From positions 1 to 64,000 of the forward strand of contig DXED01000043.1 of the NCBI GenBank assembly GCA_019115145.1: DNA of 64,000 bases, given 5' to 3'. The position numbers and the translations under genes were made by a program. Below the pieces are notes generated by a model, which saw only the letters and a program-made list of their open reading frames with translations, was not told where the DNA came from and searched no databases. This document shows, piece after piece, positions 9,179 through 17,172 of this stretch. Within the stretch, counting starts at the first letter, position 1, and every line of letters begins with the position of its first letter. The DNA comes from Claveliimonas intestinigallinarum (GTDB lineage Bacteria > Bacillota > Clostridia > Lachnospirales > Lachnospiraceae).

Positions 9179-9447
9179 TTTGAAACGACATATAATTACA
9201 ATAAAATCAAAGATTTAGTTGAAATTATCTCGAAAAAGGGGTATGATATAAATGTTTTAGATACGATTTGCCGCACTGCAGACAGCGCGCAGATCATGCA
9301 TGTAACAATACGTACTACATACAGACACTTGACGATTTTGATATGAATCAATTAAGGTCCGTGGAAACAGTAGGTATTACAGCAGGGGCATCCACGCCCA
9401 ATAAAATAATTGAGGAGGTTCAAAATAATGTCAGAATTAACTTTTGA
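9179..9447 (+). pseudogene. ispH: Decayed ispH (HMBPP reductase) C-terminal remnant
   Basis: Two pieces of IspH, the last enzyme of the MEP isoprenoid pathway, remain in different frames. From 9179 one frame reads YNYNKIKDLVEII then GYDINVLDTICRTA, matching the region around the third cluster cysteine (TIC). From about 9301 another frame reads NNTYYIQTLDDFDMNQ, then VGITAGASTPNKIIEEV, the typical IspH end, stopping at TGA 9445-9447. The first roughly 160 codons, including two cluster cysteines, are absent, as are about 30 codons between the pieces. No start codon or intact frame exists, so it cannot make IspH. The tail overlaps the S1 gene start. The identification is from recognised motifs, not a search. 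Confidence 0.88.
9219..9247 (+). promoter_or_regulatory. Candidate SigA promoter inside the ispH remnant
   Basis: TTGAAA and TATGAT with a 17-base spacer, 180 bases upstream of the S1-domain gene. It lies in former ispH coding sequence, so it may be chance similarity or may now supply rpsA transcription. Confidence 0.5.
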
Positions 9448-10528
9448 ACAGATGTTGGAAGAGTCTTTTAAGACAATACGGAACGGGGAAGTGGTAGATG
9501 GTACAGTCATCGACGTAAAGCCTGATGAGATCATTTTAAATATAGGTTACAAGGCAGATGGCATCATTACGAGAAGCGAGTACACAAACGAGCCGAACGT
9601 GGATCTGACTACCATTGTGTCCCCTGGCGATACCATGACAGCAAAGGTGTTAAAAGTAAATGACGGAGAAGGTCAGGTGCTGCTCACTTATAAACGGCTT
9701 GCGGCCGAGAAGGGAAACGAGCGTCTCAGAGAGGCATTTGAGAACAAGGAAGTGCTGAAGGCTCCTGTTACTCAGATCCTGGGAGGCGGACTTTCCGTTG
9801 TGATCGACGAAGCCAGAGTATTTATCCCTGCAAGCCTGGTTTCCGACACCTATGAGAAAGACCTGAGCAAATATCAGGATCAGGAGATTGAGTTCGTCAT
9901 CAGCGAGTTCAATCCGAGAAGAAACCGCATTATCGGCGACAGAAGACAGCTCCTTGTTGCCAGAAAGGCAGAGAAGCAGAAGGAACTTTTCGAGAAGCTA
10001 CAGGTCGGCGACAGGATCGAAGGTACTGTGAAAAATGTGACAGATTTCGGCGCCTTTATCGATCTGGGCGGTGTGGACGGACTTCTCCACATCTCCGAGA
10101 TGTCCTGGGGCAGAGTGGAGAACCCGAAGAAGGTATTCCAGGTTGGCGAGAAGGTGACTGTTCTCGTAAAGGATATCCACGACACAAAGATTGCCCTCAG
10201 CCTGAAGTTCCCGGAGACAAATCCCTGGGCCAACGCGGCAGAGGACTACGCTGTAGGAAAGATCATTACAGGCAGGGTTGCCCGCATGACAGACTTTGGC
10301 GCTTTTGTGGAGCTGGCTCCGGGTGTGGACGCGCTGCTTCACGTGTCACAGATTTCCAGAGCGCATGTCGACAAGCCGTCTGATGTCCTGACAGTGGGAC
10401 AGGAGATCACAGCCAAGATCGTGGACCTCAACGAGGAGGAGAAGAAGATCAGCCTGAGCATGAAGGCTCTCGAGAACGCACAGCAGGCTGAGGAGGCTCC
10501 GGCTGAGGCAGAGGCTGAAGAGGAATAG
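9428..10528 (+). CDS. rpsA: S1 RNA-binding domain protein (ribosomal protein S1-like)
   Basis: A 366-residue protein with four S1 OB-fold repeats (about 15-90, 105-170, 185-255, 272-345); the last two are the most canonical (VKNVTDFGAFIDLGGVDGLLHIS and VARMTDFGAFVEL patterns) and the second is divergent. It ends in an Ala/Glu-rich acidic tail. This is the short Clostridial form of S1, which binds mRNA and may act in translation initiation. AGGAGG at 9413-9418 fits the ATG at 9428. In relatives it is fused to or directly follows ispH; here the start overlaps the stop of an ispH remnant in another frame. Confidence 0.9.
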   Translation: MSELTFEQMLEESFKTIRNGEVVDGTVIDVKPDEIILNIGYKADGIITRSEYTNEPNVDLTTIVSPGDTMTAKVLKVNDGEGQVLLTYKRLAAEKGNERLREAFENKEVLKAPVTQILGGGLSVVIDEARVFIPASLVSDTYEKDLSKYQDQEIEFVISEFNPRRNRIIGDRRQLLVARKAEKQKELFEKLQVGDRIEGTVKNVTDFGAFIDLGGVDGLLHISEMSWGRVENPKKVFQVGEKVTVLVKDIHDTKIALSLKFPETNPWANAAEDYAVGKIITGRVARMTDFGAFVELAPGVDALLHVSQISRAHVDKPSDVLTVGQEITAKIVDLNEEEKKISLSMKALENAQQAEEAPAEAEAEEE

Positions 10529-10580
10529 ATATATCCGGACATATCATTTCTTTTGAAATTATATAGCGAATTAAAAGATG

Positions 10581-10608
10581 GAGACTATGTTATAGTCTCT
10601 TTCTTTTC
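10581..10608 (+). terminator. Intrinsic terminator after the S1 gene
   Basis: Perfect 8-bp stem GAGACTAT / ATAGTCTC with a 3-base loop and the T-rich tail TTTCTTTT. It separates the cmk-rpsA unit from the rnf operon. The remaining 130 bases before rnfC are AT-rich with only a weak -10-like TATAGT at 10715-10720. Confidence 0.75.
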
Positions 10609-10740
10609 GTGTGAAGCATTGTTAAAAATGCGACAAGATGTACTTCGAAATATACAAAAAAAACGCCGGAAAACCTAGAAGAAACCGGTTTTTTCTTGTA
10701 TAGTATATACAGATTATAGTAGGAAGGAAGGAAAAAAGAG

Positions 10741-12063
10741 ATGGCATTGTTGACATTTAAGGGTGGTATCCACCCGGATGATGGCAAGAGCCTGGCAAAA
10801 GACAAGGCTATTGTCGAAGTTAAGCCAAAGGGAAACCTGGTTTATCCGCTTTCTCAGCATATTGGCGCCCCGGCTTCTCCCATCGTTGTAGTGGGCGATC
10901 ATGTATTAAAAGGGCAGAAGATCGCGGAGGCCGGCGGATTTGTATCTGCCCCCATCTACGCCTCTGTCTCTGGTACAGTCAAGGCGATCGAGCCCCATTT
11001 CAACCCCACAGGGGCCAAGGTAAACTGCATTGTCGTTGAGAACGACGGCGAGTACGAGGAGGTTGAGTACGCTCCCGTAAAGCCTCTGGCCGATATGACC
11101 AAGGAAGAGATCCTAAACGCCATCGGTGAGGCCGGAGTTGTAGGTATGGGAGGCGCAGGCTTCCCCACAAGAGTGAAGCTCTCACCGAAGGAGCCGGAGA
11201 AGATCGACTATGTGATCGCGAACTGTGCGGAATGTGAACCATACATAACAGCGGACTACCGCAGAATGATGGAAACACCGGAGCTGCTCGTGGGCGGCAT
11301 GAAGGTGGTTCTTTCACTGTTTGACAACGCAAAAGGTATTTTCGCGGTGGAGGACAACAAGCCGGACTGCATCGCCAAATTAAAGGAGCTTGTGAAGGAC
11401 GAGCCCCGCATGGAAGTGATGGCGCTGAAGACAAAGTATCCGCAGGGCGCTGAGCGCCAGCTCATCTACGCCACCACGGGAAGGGCGATCAATTCCTCTA
11501 TGCTCCCGGCCGACGCGGGCTGCGTTGTGGACAACGTGGAGACCATGATCAATATTTACCAGGCTGTCGTGAAGGGACTTCCCTCCATGGAGCGCATTGT
11601 GACAGTCAGCGGAGACGCTGTGAACGAGCCGGGCAACTTCAAGGTCCTGTTTGGCACAAACCAGGCGGAGCTTGTGGAGGCAGCCGGCGGATTTAAGGGA
11701 GAGCCCAAGAAGGTGATCTCAGGCGGCCCCATGATGGGATTTGCCATGTTCACACTGGACACTCCTGTCACAAAGACTTCTTCCTCCATTCTCTGTCTTT
11801 CCAGAGACGCGGTGGCAGAATTTGAACCAACAGCATGTATCAACTGCGGAAGATGCGTAGACGCCTGTCCAAGCAGGCTCATCCCCTCCAGACTGGCAGA
11901 CTACGCGGAGCACCACGATGAGGAGCAGTTCACAAAGCTGAACGGGCTGGAGTGCGTGGAGTGCGGATGCTGCAGCTATGTATGTCCTGCAAAGCGCCAG
12001 CTGAAGCAGTCTATTGGTTCTATGAGAAAGATCGCACTTGCGAACCGCAAGAAAAAGAAATAA
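10741..12063 (+). CDS. rnfC: Rnf complex subunit C
   Basis: A 440-residue membrane-associated subunit of the Rnf complex, which moves Na+ or H+ outward while passing electrons from ferredoxin to NAD+. RnfC is the NADH-binding subunit. The N-terminal barrel-sandwich region (GGIHPDDGKSL), the Rossmann-like NADH/FMN region (GEAGVVGMGGAGFPT, about 130-150) and two 4Fe-4S motifs near the end (CINCGRCVDACP and CVECGCCSYVCP) are all visible. It opens the six-gene operon, preceded by a purine-rich AGGAAGGAAGG site. Length matches the shorter RnfC forms of Clostridia. Confidence 0.97.
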   Translation: MALLTFKGGIHPDDGKSLAKDKAIVEVKPKGNLVYPLSQHIGAPASPIVVVGDHVLKGQKIAEAGGFVSAPIYASVSGTVKAIEPHFNPTGAKVNCIVVENDGEYEEVEYAPVKPLADMTKEEILNAIGEAGVVGMGGAGFPTRVKLSPKEPEKIDYVIANCAECEPYITADYRRMMETPELLVGGMKVVLSLFDNAKGIFAVEDNKPDCIAKLKELVKDEPRMEVMALKTKYPQGAERQLIYATTGRAINSSMLPADAGCVVDNVETMINIYQAVVKGLPSMERIVTVSGDAVNEPGNFKVLFGTNQAELVEAAGGFKGEPKKVISGGPMMGFAMFTLDTPVTKTSSSILCLSRDAVAEFEPTACINCGRCVDACPSRLIPSRLADYAEHHDEEQFTKLNGLECVECGCCSYVCPAKRQLKQSIGSMRKIALANRKKKK

Positions 12064-12092
12064 AGATTTTAGAGAGGAAGAGGTGAACAAAC

Positions 12093-13046
12093 GTGGAGAA
12101 TTCATTTAATATTTCATCTTCACCACATATACGTTCCAAGGTGACCTCCGGCAATATCATGCTCATGGTAGTCATTGCGCTGCTCCCGGCAACCTTCTTC
12201 GGAGTGTACAACTTTGGACTGCCCGCCCTGATCATGATGGTCAGCACAACGGCGGCTTCTGTGCTTACAGAATTTATCTATGAGAAACTGATGCATAAAA
12301 AGGTCACAGTGGGAGACTTCAGTGCGGTTGTCACTGGTATGCTCCTTGGATTGAATATGCCGCCCACAGCCCCCTGGTGGATGGGCGCCCTGGGAAGCGT
12401 ATTTGCAATCCTGATCGTAAAGCAGCTTTTCGGAGGACTGGGACAGAACTTCATGAACCCTGCTCTGGGAGCCAGATGTTTCCTTCTGCTTTCCTTCACA
12501 GGTCCCATGACAAGCTTCGTCTATGACGGCATCACAGGTCCGACTCCCCTTTCCTATGTAAAGAGCGGGGCGCTGGATCAGGTGAACACCATGGACATGC
12601 TCATTGGAACCATTCCGGGAACCATCGGTGAGACATCCGTGATCGCCATCGTCATCGGTGCGATCTTCCTGATTCTGATGGGAGTCATCGATCTGCGCAT
12701 CCCGGGTACATACATTGTAACCTTCGTGATCTTTGTGGGAATTTTCGGCCATGTGGCACATCCGGAGATCGGATTTTTCGATCCCACCTACCTGACAGCC
12801 CACCTGTGCGGCGGTGGCCTTATGCTGGGCGCCTGGTTCATGGCGACAGACTACGTCACCTCCCCCATCACGAAGAAGGGACAGTACCTGTACGGCATCT
12901 GCCTCGGCGTTCTGACCGGCCTGTTCCGTATTTTCGGCGGGTCTGCTGAGGGCGTCTCCTACGCCATCATCATCAGTAACCTTCTGGTTCCGCTGATCGA
13001 GAAGGTTACTCTTCCAAAACCGTTTGGCAAAGGAGGAGAGAAATAA
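12093..13046 (+). CDS. rnfD: Rnf complex subunit D
   Basis: A 317-residue membrane subunit with about nine hydrophobic helices, carrying covalently bound FMN in characterised complexes. The flavinylation site usually reads SGATxL; here the equivalent segment is ITGPTPLS, with Thr151 as the probable acceptor and Pro replacing the usual Ala. It begins with GTG (MENSFNISS) after GAGGTG, and its stop overlaps the rnfG start by one base. Confidence 0.95.
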   Translation: MENSFNISSSPHIRSKVTSGNIMLMVVIALLPATFFGVYNFGLPALIMMVSTTAASVLTEFIYEKLMHKKVTVGDFSAVVTGMLLGLNMPPTAPWWMGALGSVFAILIVKQLFGGLGQNFMNPALGARCFLLLSFTGPMTSFVYDGITGPTPLSYVKSGALDQVNTMDMLIGTIPGTIGETSVIAIVIGAIFLILMGVIDLRIPGTYIVTFVIFVGIFGHVAHPEIGFFDPTYLTAHLCGGGLMLGAWFMATDYVTSPITKKGQYLYGICLGVLTGLFRIFGGSAEGVSYAIIISNLLVPLIEKVTLPKPFGKGGEK

Positions 13047-13630
13047 TGAACAAGATCATAAAAAATACAATTATCCTTACAGTAATTACATTGGTTTCCG
13101 GACTTCTTCTGGGACTGGCCTATGAGGTCACAAAGGATCCCATTGCCCAGTCTGAAGAGAATGCCAAGAGAGAGGCCTGGCAGGCTGTGTTCCCGGACGC
13201 GGACCTTACTGCCTTTGAGGAGACGGATGTGGACACCGATGTGGCGGATCAGGTGATCGCTGATCTTGGCATTGACGCCACAATCGATGAGGTCTGCACA
13301 GTGGACGGCGGCGACACAGGCTATGTTATCACTGCCACAGACAGCGAGGGATACGGCGGCGACATTCAGGTTGTTGTGGGCATCACAGCGGACGGCACGG
13401 TGAGCGGTATTTCCTTCCTGTCCATCAGCGAGACCGCGGGTCTTGGAATGAACGCCCAGAACGAGTCCTTCTACGGCCAGTATGTAGGTGTACAGACAGA
13501 CCATTTCTATGTATCTAAAGACGGCGGCGAAGGCGAGCCAATCGATGCCATCAGCGGCGCCACCATTACATCAAGGGCAGTGACAGGTGCGGTGAACGCG
13601 GCACTTGGTTACTTCCAGAATGAGTTTTAG
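13046..13630 (+). CDS. rnfG: Rnf complex subunit G (covalent FMN)
   Basis: A 194-residue subunit with one N-terminal membrane anchor (about 8-28) and an extracytoplasmic FMN-binding domain. The flavinylation motif SGATITS lies near the C-terminus, with Thr173 as the predicted site of the phosphoester bond made by an ApbE flavin transferase; such a gene is 3.6 kb downstream. The loop after the anchor is strongly acidic. Coupled to rnfD by a TAATG overlap. Confidence 0.96.
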   Translation: MNKIIKNTIILTVITLVSGLLLGLAYEVTKDPIAQSEENAKREAWQAVFPDADLTAFEETDVDTDVADQVIADLGIDATIDEVCTVDGGDTGYVITATDSEGYGGDIQVVVGITADGTVSGISFLSISETAGLGMNAQNESFYGQYVGVQTDHFYVSKDGGEGEPIDAISGATITSRAVTGAVNAALGYFQNEF

Positions 13631-13642
13631 GAGGTAGTTGAG

Positions 13643-14359
13643 ATGAATGAATGTGGCGAGAGACTGAAAAATGGTCTTATTGATGAAAATCCTATCTTTG
13701 TCCTGATGCTCGGCATGTGTCCCACACTTGCTGTCACAACCTCAGCGACAAACGGTATCGGCATGGGGCTTTCCACGACATTCGTGCTTGTCATGTCCAA
13801 CATGCTGATCTCCATGCTGCGAAAGATCATACCGGACTCTGTCCGTATGCCTGCGTTTATCGTAGTCGTGGCATCCTTTGTAACAGTTGTTGACTTTATG
13901 ATGGAAGGCTTTACGCCTGCCCTCTATGATTCACTTGGAATTTATATTCCTCTGATCGTTGTAAACTGTATCATCCTGGGCCGCGCTGAGAGCTATGCCT
14001 CCAAGAATAAAGTGCTTCCCTCTATCTTTGACGGACTGGGAATGGGACTTGGATTTACAGTGGCCCTGATCGCCATCGGTATCGTCCGTGAGATCCTGGG
14101 CGCCGGACAGATCTTTGGATACCAGATTCTTCCTCTGGCTGACGCGGCTACAGGAAAAGCGGGCTATACACCCATTACCATCTTCATCCTTGCTCCGGGC
14201 GCGTTCCTCGTTCTTGCAGGTCTTGCCGCTCTCCAGAACAAGGTGAAGATCAACATGGAGAAGAAGGGCAAGGACGCATCCAAGATCCAGTCAGGCTGCG
14301 GCGCGGACTGCGCTACATGCGGCGGATGTCCTTCAGCAGCCGGAAAAGATAAAGAATAG
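13643..14359 (+). CDS. rnfE: Rnf complex subunit E
   Basis: A 238-residue integral membrane subunit with about six helices, paralogous to RnfA; the two form the central membrane pair that holds an iron-sulfur cluster. Conserved helix motifs include GMCPTLAVTTSATNG and ENPIFV. After the last helix the protein continues for about 35 residues with a Cys-rich tail (CGADCATCGGC) that is absent from classical RnfE and could bind a metal. AGGAGG precedes the ATG. Confidence 0.95.
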   Translation: MNECGERLKNGLIDENPIFVLMLGMCPTLAVTTSATNGIGMGLSTTFVLVMSNMLISMLRKIIPDSVRMPAFIVVVASFVTVVDFMMEGFTPALYDSLGIYIPLIVVNCIILGRAESYASKNKVLPSIFDGLGMGLGFTVALIAIGIVREILGAGQIFGYQILPLADAATGKAGYTPITIFILAPGAFLVLAGLAALQNKVKINMEKKGKDASKIQSGCGADCATCGGCPSAAGKDKE

Positions 14360-14370
14360 GAGGGAAAACC

Positions 14371-14946
14371 ATGGGAGATTTGATTTTAATTGCAGTTGGC
14401 TCTGCGCTCGTGAGCAACGTGGTGCTCAGCCAGTTCCTCGGTATCTGTTCCTTCCTCGGTGTCTCCAAGAAGACGGAGACAGCTGTCGGCATGGGCGGAG
14501 CCGTTATCTTTGTTATCACACTGGCCTCCTTGGTGGCAGGCCTTTTATACCAGTTCATCCTTCATCCGCTGGGCTTTGACTATCTGAACACGATCGTGTT
14601 CATCCTGGTCATCGCGGCGCTTGTGCAGATCGTGGAGATGTTCCTTAAAAAGTTCGTCCCCTCCCTCTACAATGCGCTGGGCGTTTATCTGCCCCTGATC
14701 ACGACCAACTGCGCCGTGCTGGGCGTTGCCCTGAACAACGTGCAGGATGGCTACAACATCCTGGAGGGTGTTGTAAACGGCTTCGCAACTGGCGTCGGCT
14801 ATCTGATCGCCATCGTTCTGCTGGCTGGTATCAGAGAGAAAATGGAATACAATGATATTCCGGAGTCCTTTAAGGGGATGCCGATTGTCCTTCTCACATC
14901 CACACTGATGGCGATCGCATTCTTCGGGTTCTCCGGACTGATATAG
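14371..14946 (+). CDS. rnfA: Rnf complex subunit A
   Basis: A 191-residue membrane protein with six predicted helices, the usual length. Signature segments VLSQFLGICSFLGVSK and LPLITTNCAVLGVAL are present; these Cys-containing helices pair with the RnfE equivalents to bind the intramembrane 2Fe-2S centre in studied complexes. It lies 11 bases after rnfE with a good AGGAGG site. Confidence 0.96.
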   Translation: MGDLILIAVGSALVSNVVLSQFLGICSFLGVSKKTETAVGMGGAVIFVITLASLVAGLLYQFILHPLGFDYLNTIVFILVIAALVQIVEMFLKKFVPSLYNALGVYLPLITTNCAVLGVALNNVQDGYNILEGVVNGFATGVGYLIAIVLLAGIREKMEYNDIPESFKGMPIVLLTSTLMAIAFFGFSGLI

Positions 14947-14958
14947 GAGGAAAAGAAA

Positions 14959-15750
14959 ATGAGTATGACAGGAATTATCTTGGCTGCAGTCATTGTAGGC
15001 GGTACTGGGTTATTCATCGGTATTTTCCTCGGACTTGCGGACAAGCAGTTTGCAGTAGAAGTTGATGAGAAAGAAGAGCAGATCCTGGGCGTGCTGCCGG
15101 GCAACAACTGTGGCGGCTGCGGTTACCCGGGATGCTCCGGACTGGCGGCGGCCATCTCCAAGGGAGAGGCTCCGGTAAACGCCTGCCCTGTGGGCGGCGC
15201 TCCGGTGGCAGCAAAGGTAGGCGAGATCATGGGCGTCGAGGCAGGAGAGCAGGTTCGTGAAGTGGCCTTCGTCAAATGCGCCGGCACCTGTGAGGTGGCA
15301 AAGCAGACATACAACTACAACGGATTACACGACTGCGTCATGATCAACATGATGCAGAACGGCGGCCCCAAGGCCTGTACCTTCGGCTGTCTGGGAGAGG
15401 GCTCCTGCGTGCAGGCATGTCCCTTTGACGCCATCCACGTTGTGGACGGCGTGGCTGTAGTGGACAAGGATGCCTGCAAGGCCTGCGGCAAGTGCGTGGC
15501 TGTCTGCCCGCGCCATCTGATCGAGCTTGTGCCCTACGAGCAGAAGCATCTTGTGCAGTGCAGCTCCAGAGACAAGGGCAAGGATGTCATGTCCGGGTGC
15601 TCCGTCGGATGTATCGGATGTAAGATGTGCGAGAGAGTCTGCGAGTTTGACGCAGTCAAGGTGACAGACAACATCGCCCACATCGATCCTTCCAAGTGTA
15701 CAAACTGCGGAAAGTGCGCAGAGAAGTGTCCGAAGAAAGTGATACTGTAA
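14959..15750 (+). CDS. rnfB: Rnf complex subunit B (ferredoxin-accepting)
   Basis: A 263-residue iron-sulfur subunit that takes electrons from reduced ferredoxin. One N-terminal helix (about 5-28) is followed by the RnfB-type cluster motif NNCGGCGYPGC with a further Cys, then Cys-rich ferredoxin-like modules: CLGEGSCVQACP, CKACGKCVAVCP, CSVGCIGCKMCERVC and CTNCGKCAEKCP. Four or more 4Fe-4S clusters are expected. It ends the rnf operon; a DUF2752 gene starts six bases later. Confidence 0.97.
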   Translation: MSMTGIILAAVIVGGTGLFIGIFLGLADKQFAVEVDEKEEQILGVLPGNNCGGCGYPGCSGLAAAISKGEAPVNACPVGGAPVAAKVGEIMGVEAGEQVREVAFVKCAGTCEVAKQTYNYNGLHDCVMINMMQNGGPKACTFGCLGEGSCVQACPFDAIHVVDGVAVVDKDACKACGKCVAVCPRHLIELVPYEQKHLVQCSSRDKGKDVMSGCSVGCIGCKMCERVCEFDAVKVTDNIAHIDPSKCTNCGKCAEKCPKKVIL

Positions 15751-15756
15751 AAATTT

Positions 15757-16212
15757 ATGATAAGACATATCAGATCCAGTATAAAAATTTTCTGGGCGGA
15801 TATGAGGAATGTAAAATGGGCGGTTATTTCGATAATCGCCTGTTTTCTGTTTCTCTATGTCCTGTTCGGCAGCATCTGTCCTGTGGCCTGTCTGACAGGT
15901 TTCCCCTGTCCGGCCTGCGGCCTGACCAGGGCGGGGATCAGTGTCCTCACTCTCCGCTTTGCGGATGCCTGGGAGCTGCAGCCTTTTATCTACCCGATTC
16001 TGCTGTGGCTGGCTGCCGCCGCTGTGCAGAGATACTTCTGCCGCAGGAGGCGACTCTCCGTGTGGCTCAAATGGGCAGGCGCTGTCCTCATCTGCGGGAT
16101 GGCTGTCTTCTACGCTGTGTCCATGTACAGGTATTTCCCGGACAGGGCGCCCTACCTATATCATTCAGATAATCTCCTCCAAAAGATTGTCATTTACAGA
16201 CAATTATGGTAA
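15757..16212 (+). CDS. DUF2752 membrane protein
   Basis: A 151-residue membrane protein with about three helices and the DUF2752 signature CPACGLTRA near residue 52, preceded by two more Cys (CPVAC). DUF2752 proteins have no firmly known function. The start follows rnfB by only six bases with no strong ribosome binding site of its own, so it is probably read through from the rnf operon. It is followed by a Q/N/Y-rich membrane protein whose promoter lies inside its 3' end. Confidence 0.75.
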   Translation: MIRHIRSSIKIFWADMRNVKWAVISIIACFLFLYVLFGSICPVACLTGFPCPACGLTRAGISVLTLRFADAWELQPFIYPILLWLAAAAVQRYFCRRRRLSVWLKWAGAVLICGMAVFYAVSMYRYFPDRAPYLYHSDNLLQKIVIYRQLW

Positions 16213-16215
16213 AAT
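16187..16215 (+). promoter_or_regulatory. Candidate SigA promoter for the Q/N/Y-rich protein gene
   Basis: TTGTCA and TAAAAT with a 17-base spacer, embedded in the last codons of the DUF2752 gene and about 40 bases before the next start, which has an AAGGAGG site. Confidence 0.6.
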
Positions 16216-16253
16216 AACCGCAGATTGTTATATTTCTCAAGGAGGATGAACAA

Positions 16254-16880
16254 ATGGATAATAACTACAACAATCAGCCGGACAACGGACAGGACAATAC
16301 ATACTCCGGGAGCGGAGACGGCGCCGGAAGCTCTCAGAGCCAGCCGGAGCAGCAGTACACAGACCCAAATGCAGGCTACAGCAGCACAGACTATAACGGT
16401 GCGGGCGGCACGGAGGGCGCTGGCAGCCAGGGACAGAGCGGGTACTATAATCAGAATGGGCAGACCCAGTACCAAGATCAGAGCCAGTATCAGTACCAAA
16501 ACTACAATTACAGCCAGAATTATAACCAGAACGGCCAGAGCTATAATCAGAATTACAACCAGAACTACAACTCAAACTATAATCAGAACTACAATCAGCA
16601 GTACGGCGGAAACGGCTACAACCCGCAGCAGTACGGCGGTATGGACACAAGCCCCATGTCTATGGGTGACTGGGTGCTCACCATCCTGGCCCTGATGATC
16701 CCCTGCGCGGGCATCATCCTCTACTTTGTGTGGGCCTTTGGGAAGAACGGCAACATCAACAGGAGAAACTACTGCCGCGCGGCTCTCGTCATTGAGCTGG
16801 TGATCATTATACTCTCCATCATCGTGATGGTCATCTTCGGAGCGGCTCTCTTTACAGCCTATCCGTCATACGGATATTAA
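16254..16880 (+). CDS. Q/N/Y-rich, C-terminally membrane-anchored protein
   Basis: A 208-residue protein in two parts. Residues 1-130 are low-complexity, dominated by Asn, Gln, Tyr, Gly and Ser, with imperfect repeats of NYNQ type between about 75 and 115. Residues 138-205 form two long hydrophobic helices separated by a short basic loop (FGKNGNINRRNY). The layout resembles small bacterial membrane proteins with an IDP-like N-terminus that often sit near DUF2752 or CD225-type genes, but I do not recognise a named family. The low-complexity part looks prion-like. Own promoter upstream and terminator downstream make it a single-gene unit. Confidence 0.75.
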   Translation: MDNNYNNQPDNGQDNTYSGSGDGAGSSQSQPEQQYTDPNAGYSSTDYNGAGGTEGAGSQGQSGYYNQNGQTQYQDQSQYQYQNYNYSQNYNQNGQSYNQNYNQNYNSNYNQNYNQQYGGNGYNPQQYGGMDTSPMSMGDWVLTILALMIPCAGIILYFVWAFGKNGNINRRNYCRAALVIELVIIILSIIVMVIFGAALFTAYPSYGY

Positions 16881-16902
16881 TTTTTGAAAGTATGTAATCA
16901 GG

Positions 16903-16935
16903 AAACGGTCAGTCCCCACAGAGCTGGCCGTTTTT
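16903..16935 (+). terminator. Intrinsic terminator after the Q/N/Y-rich gene
   Basis: A 10-bp stem (AAACGGTCAG / CTGGCCGTTT, one G-U pair) followed by a T tract, 23 bases after the stop codon. Confidence 0.8.
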
Positions 16936-16965
16936 CATAAGCAGTATTGACAAGTAAACTTGGCA

Positions 16966-17172
16966 ATGATATTCAAGATAGTCCAGACAGAGTCTCCAGC
17001 AGACATCATATCGCTGCTGTTTTGCACTTCTGGCCTGGGATTCGCCTATGAGGGACTGAAGCTGAACCAAAAACATTCTCTCATAGCCGGTATTGTACTG
17101 CTGATATTGTCTGCCTGCTTTTTCTATATATTTTGTATGGGGCTGTTCTATTTTGACGAACAGCAGATGTGA
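16966..17172 (+). CDS. Possible small membrane protein or gene remnant
   Basis: An open frame of 68 residues (ATG at 16966; an in-frame TTG at 16960) encoding two hydrophobic stretches, SLLFCTSGLGFAYEGL and IAGIVLLILSACFFYIF, and ending DEQQM. No convincing ribosome binding site or promoter precedes it: it lies just after a terminator. It may be a small membrane protein, or the tail of a decayed gene. I do not recognise it. Confidence 0.35.
   Translation: MIFKIVQTESPADIISLLFCTSGLGFAYEGLKLNQKHSLIAGIVLLILSACFFYIFCMGLFYFDEQQM

Noticed and set aside
16500..16620. Tandem repeat resembling a repeat array
   Set aside because: The repeats are codon repeats for the Asn/Gln/Tyr-rich protein, not spaced direct repeats; no cas genes anywhere, so not CRISPR.
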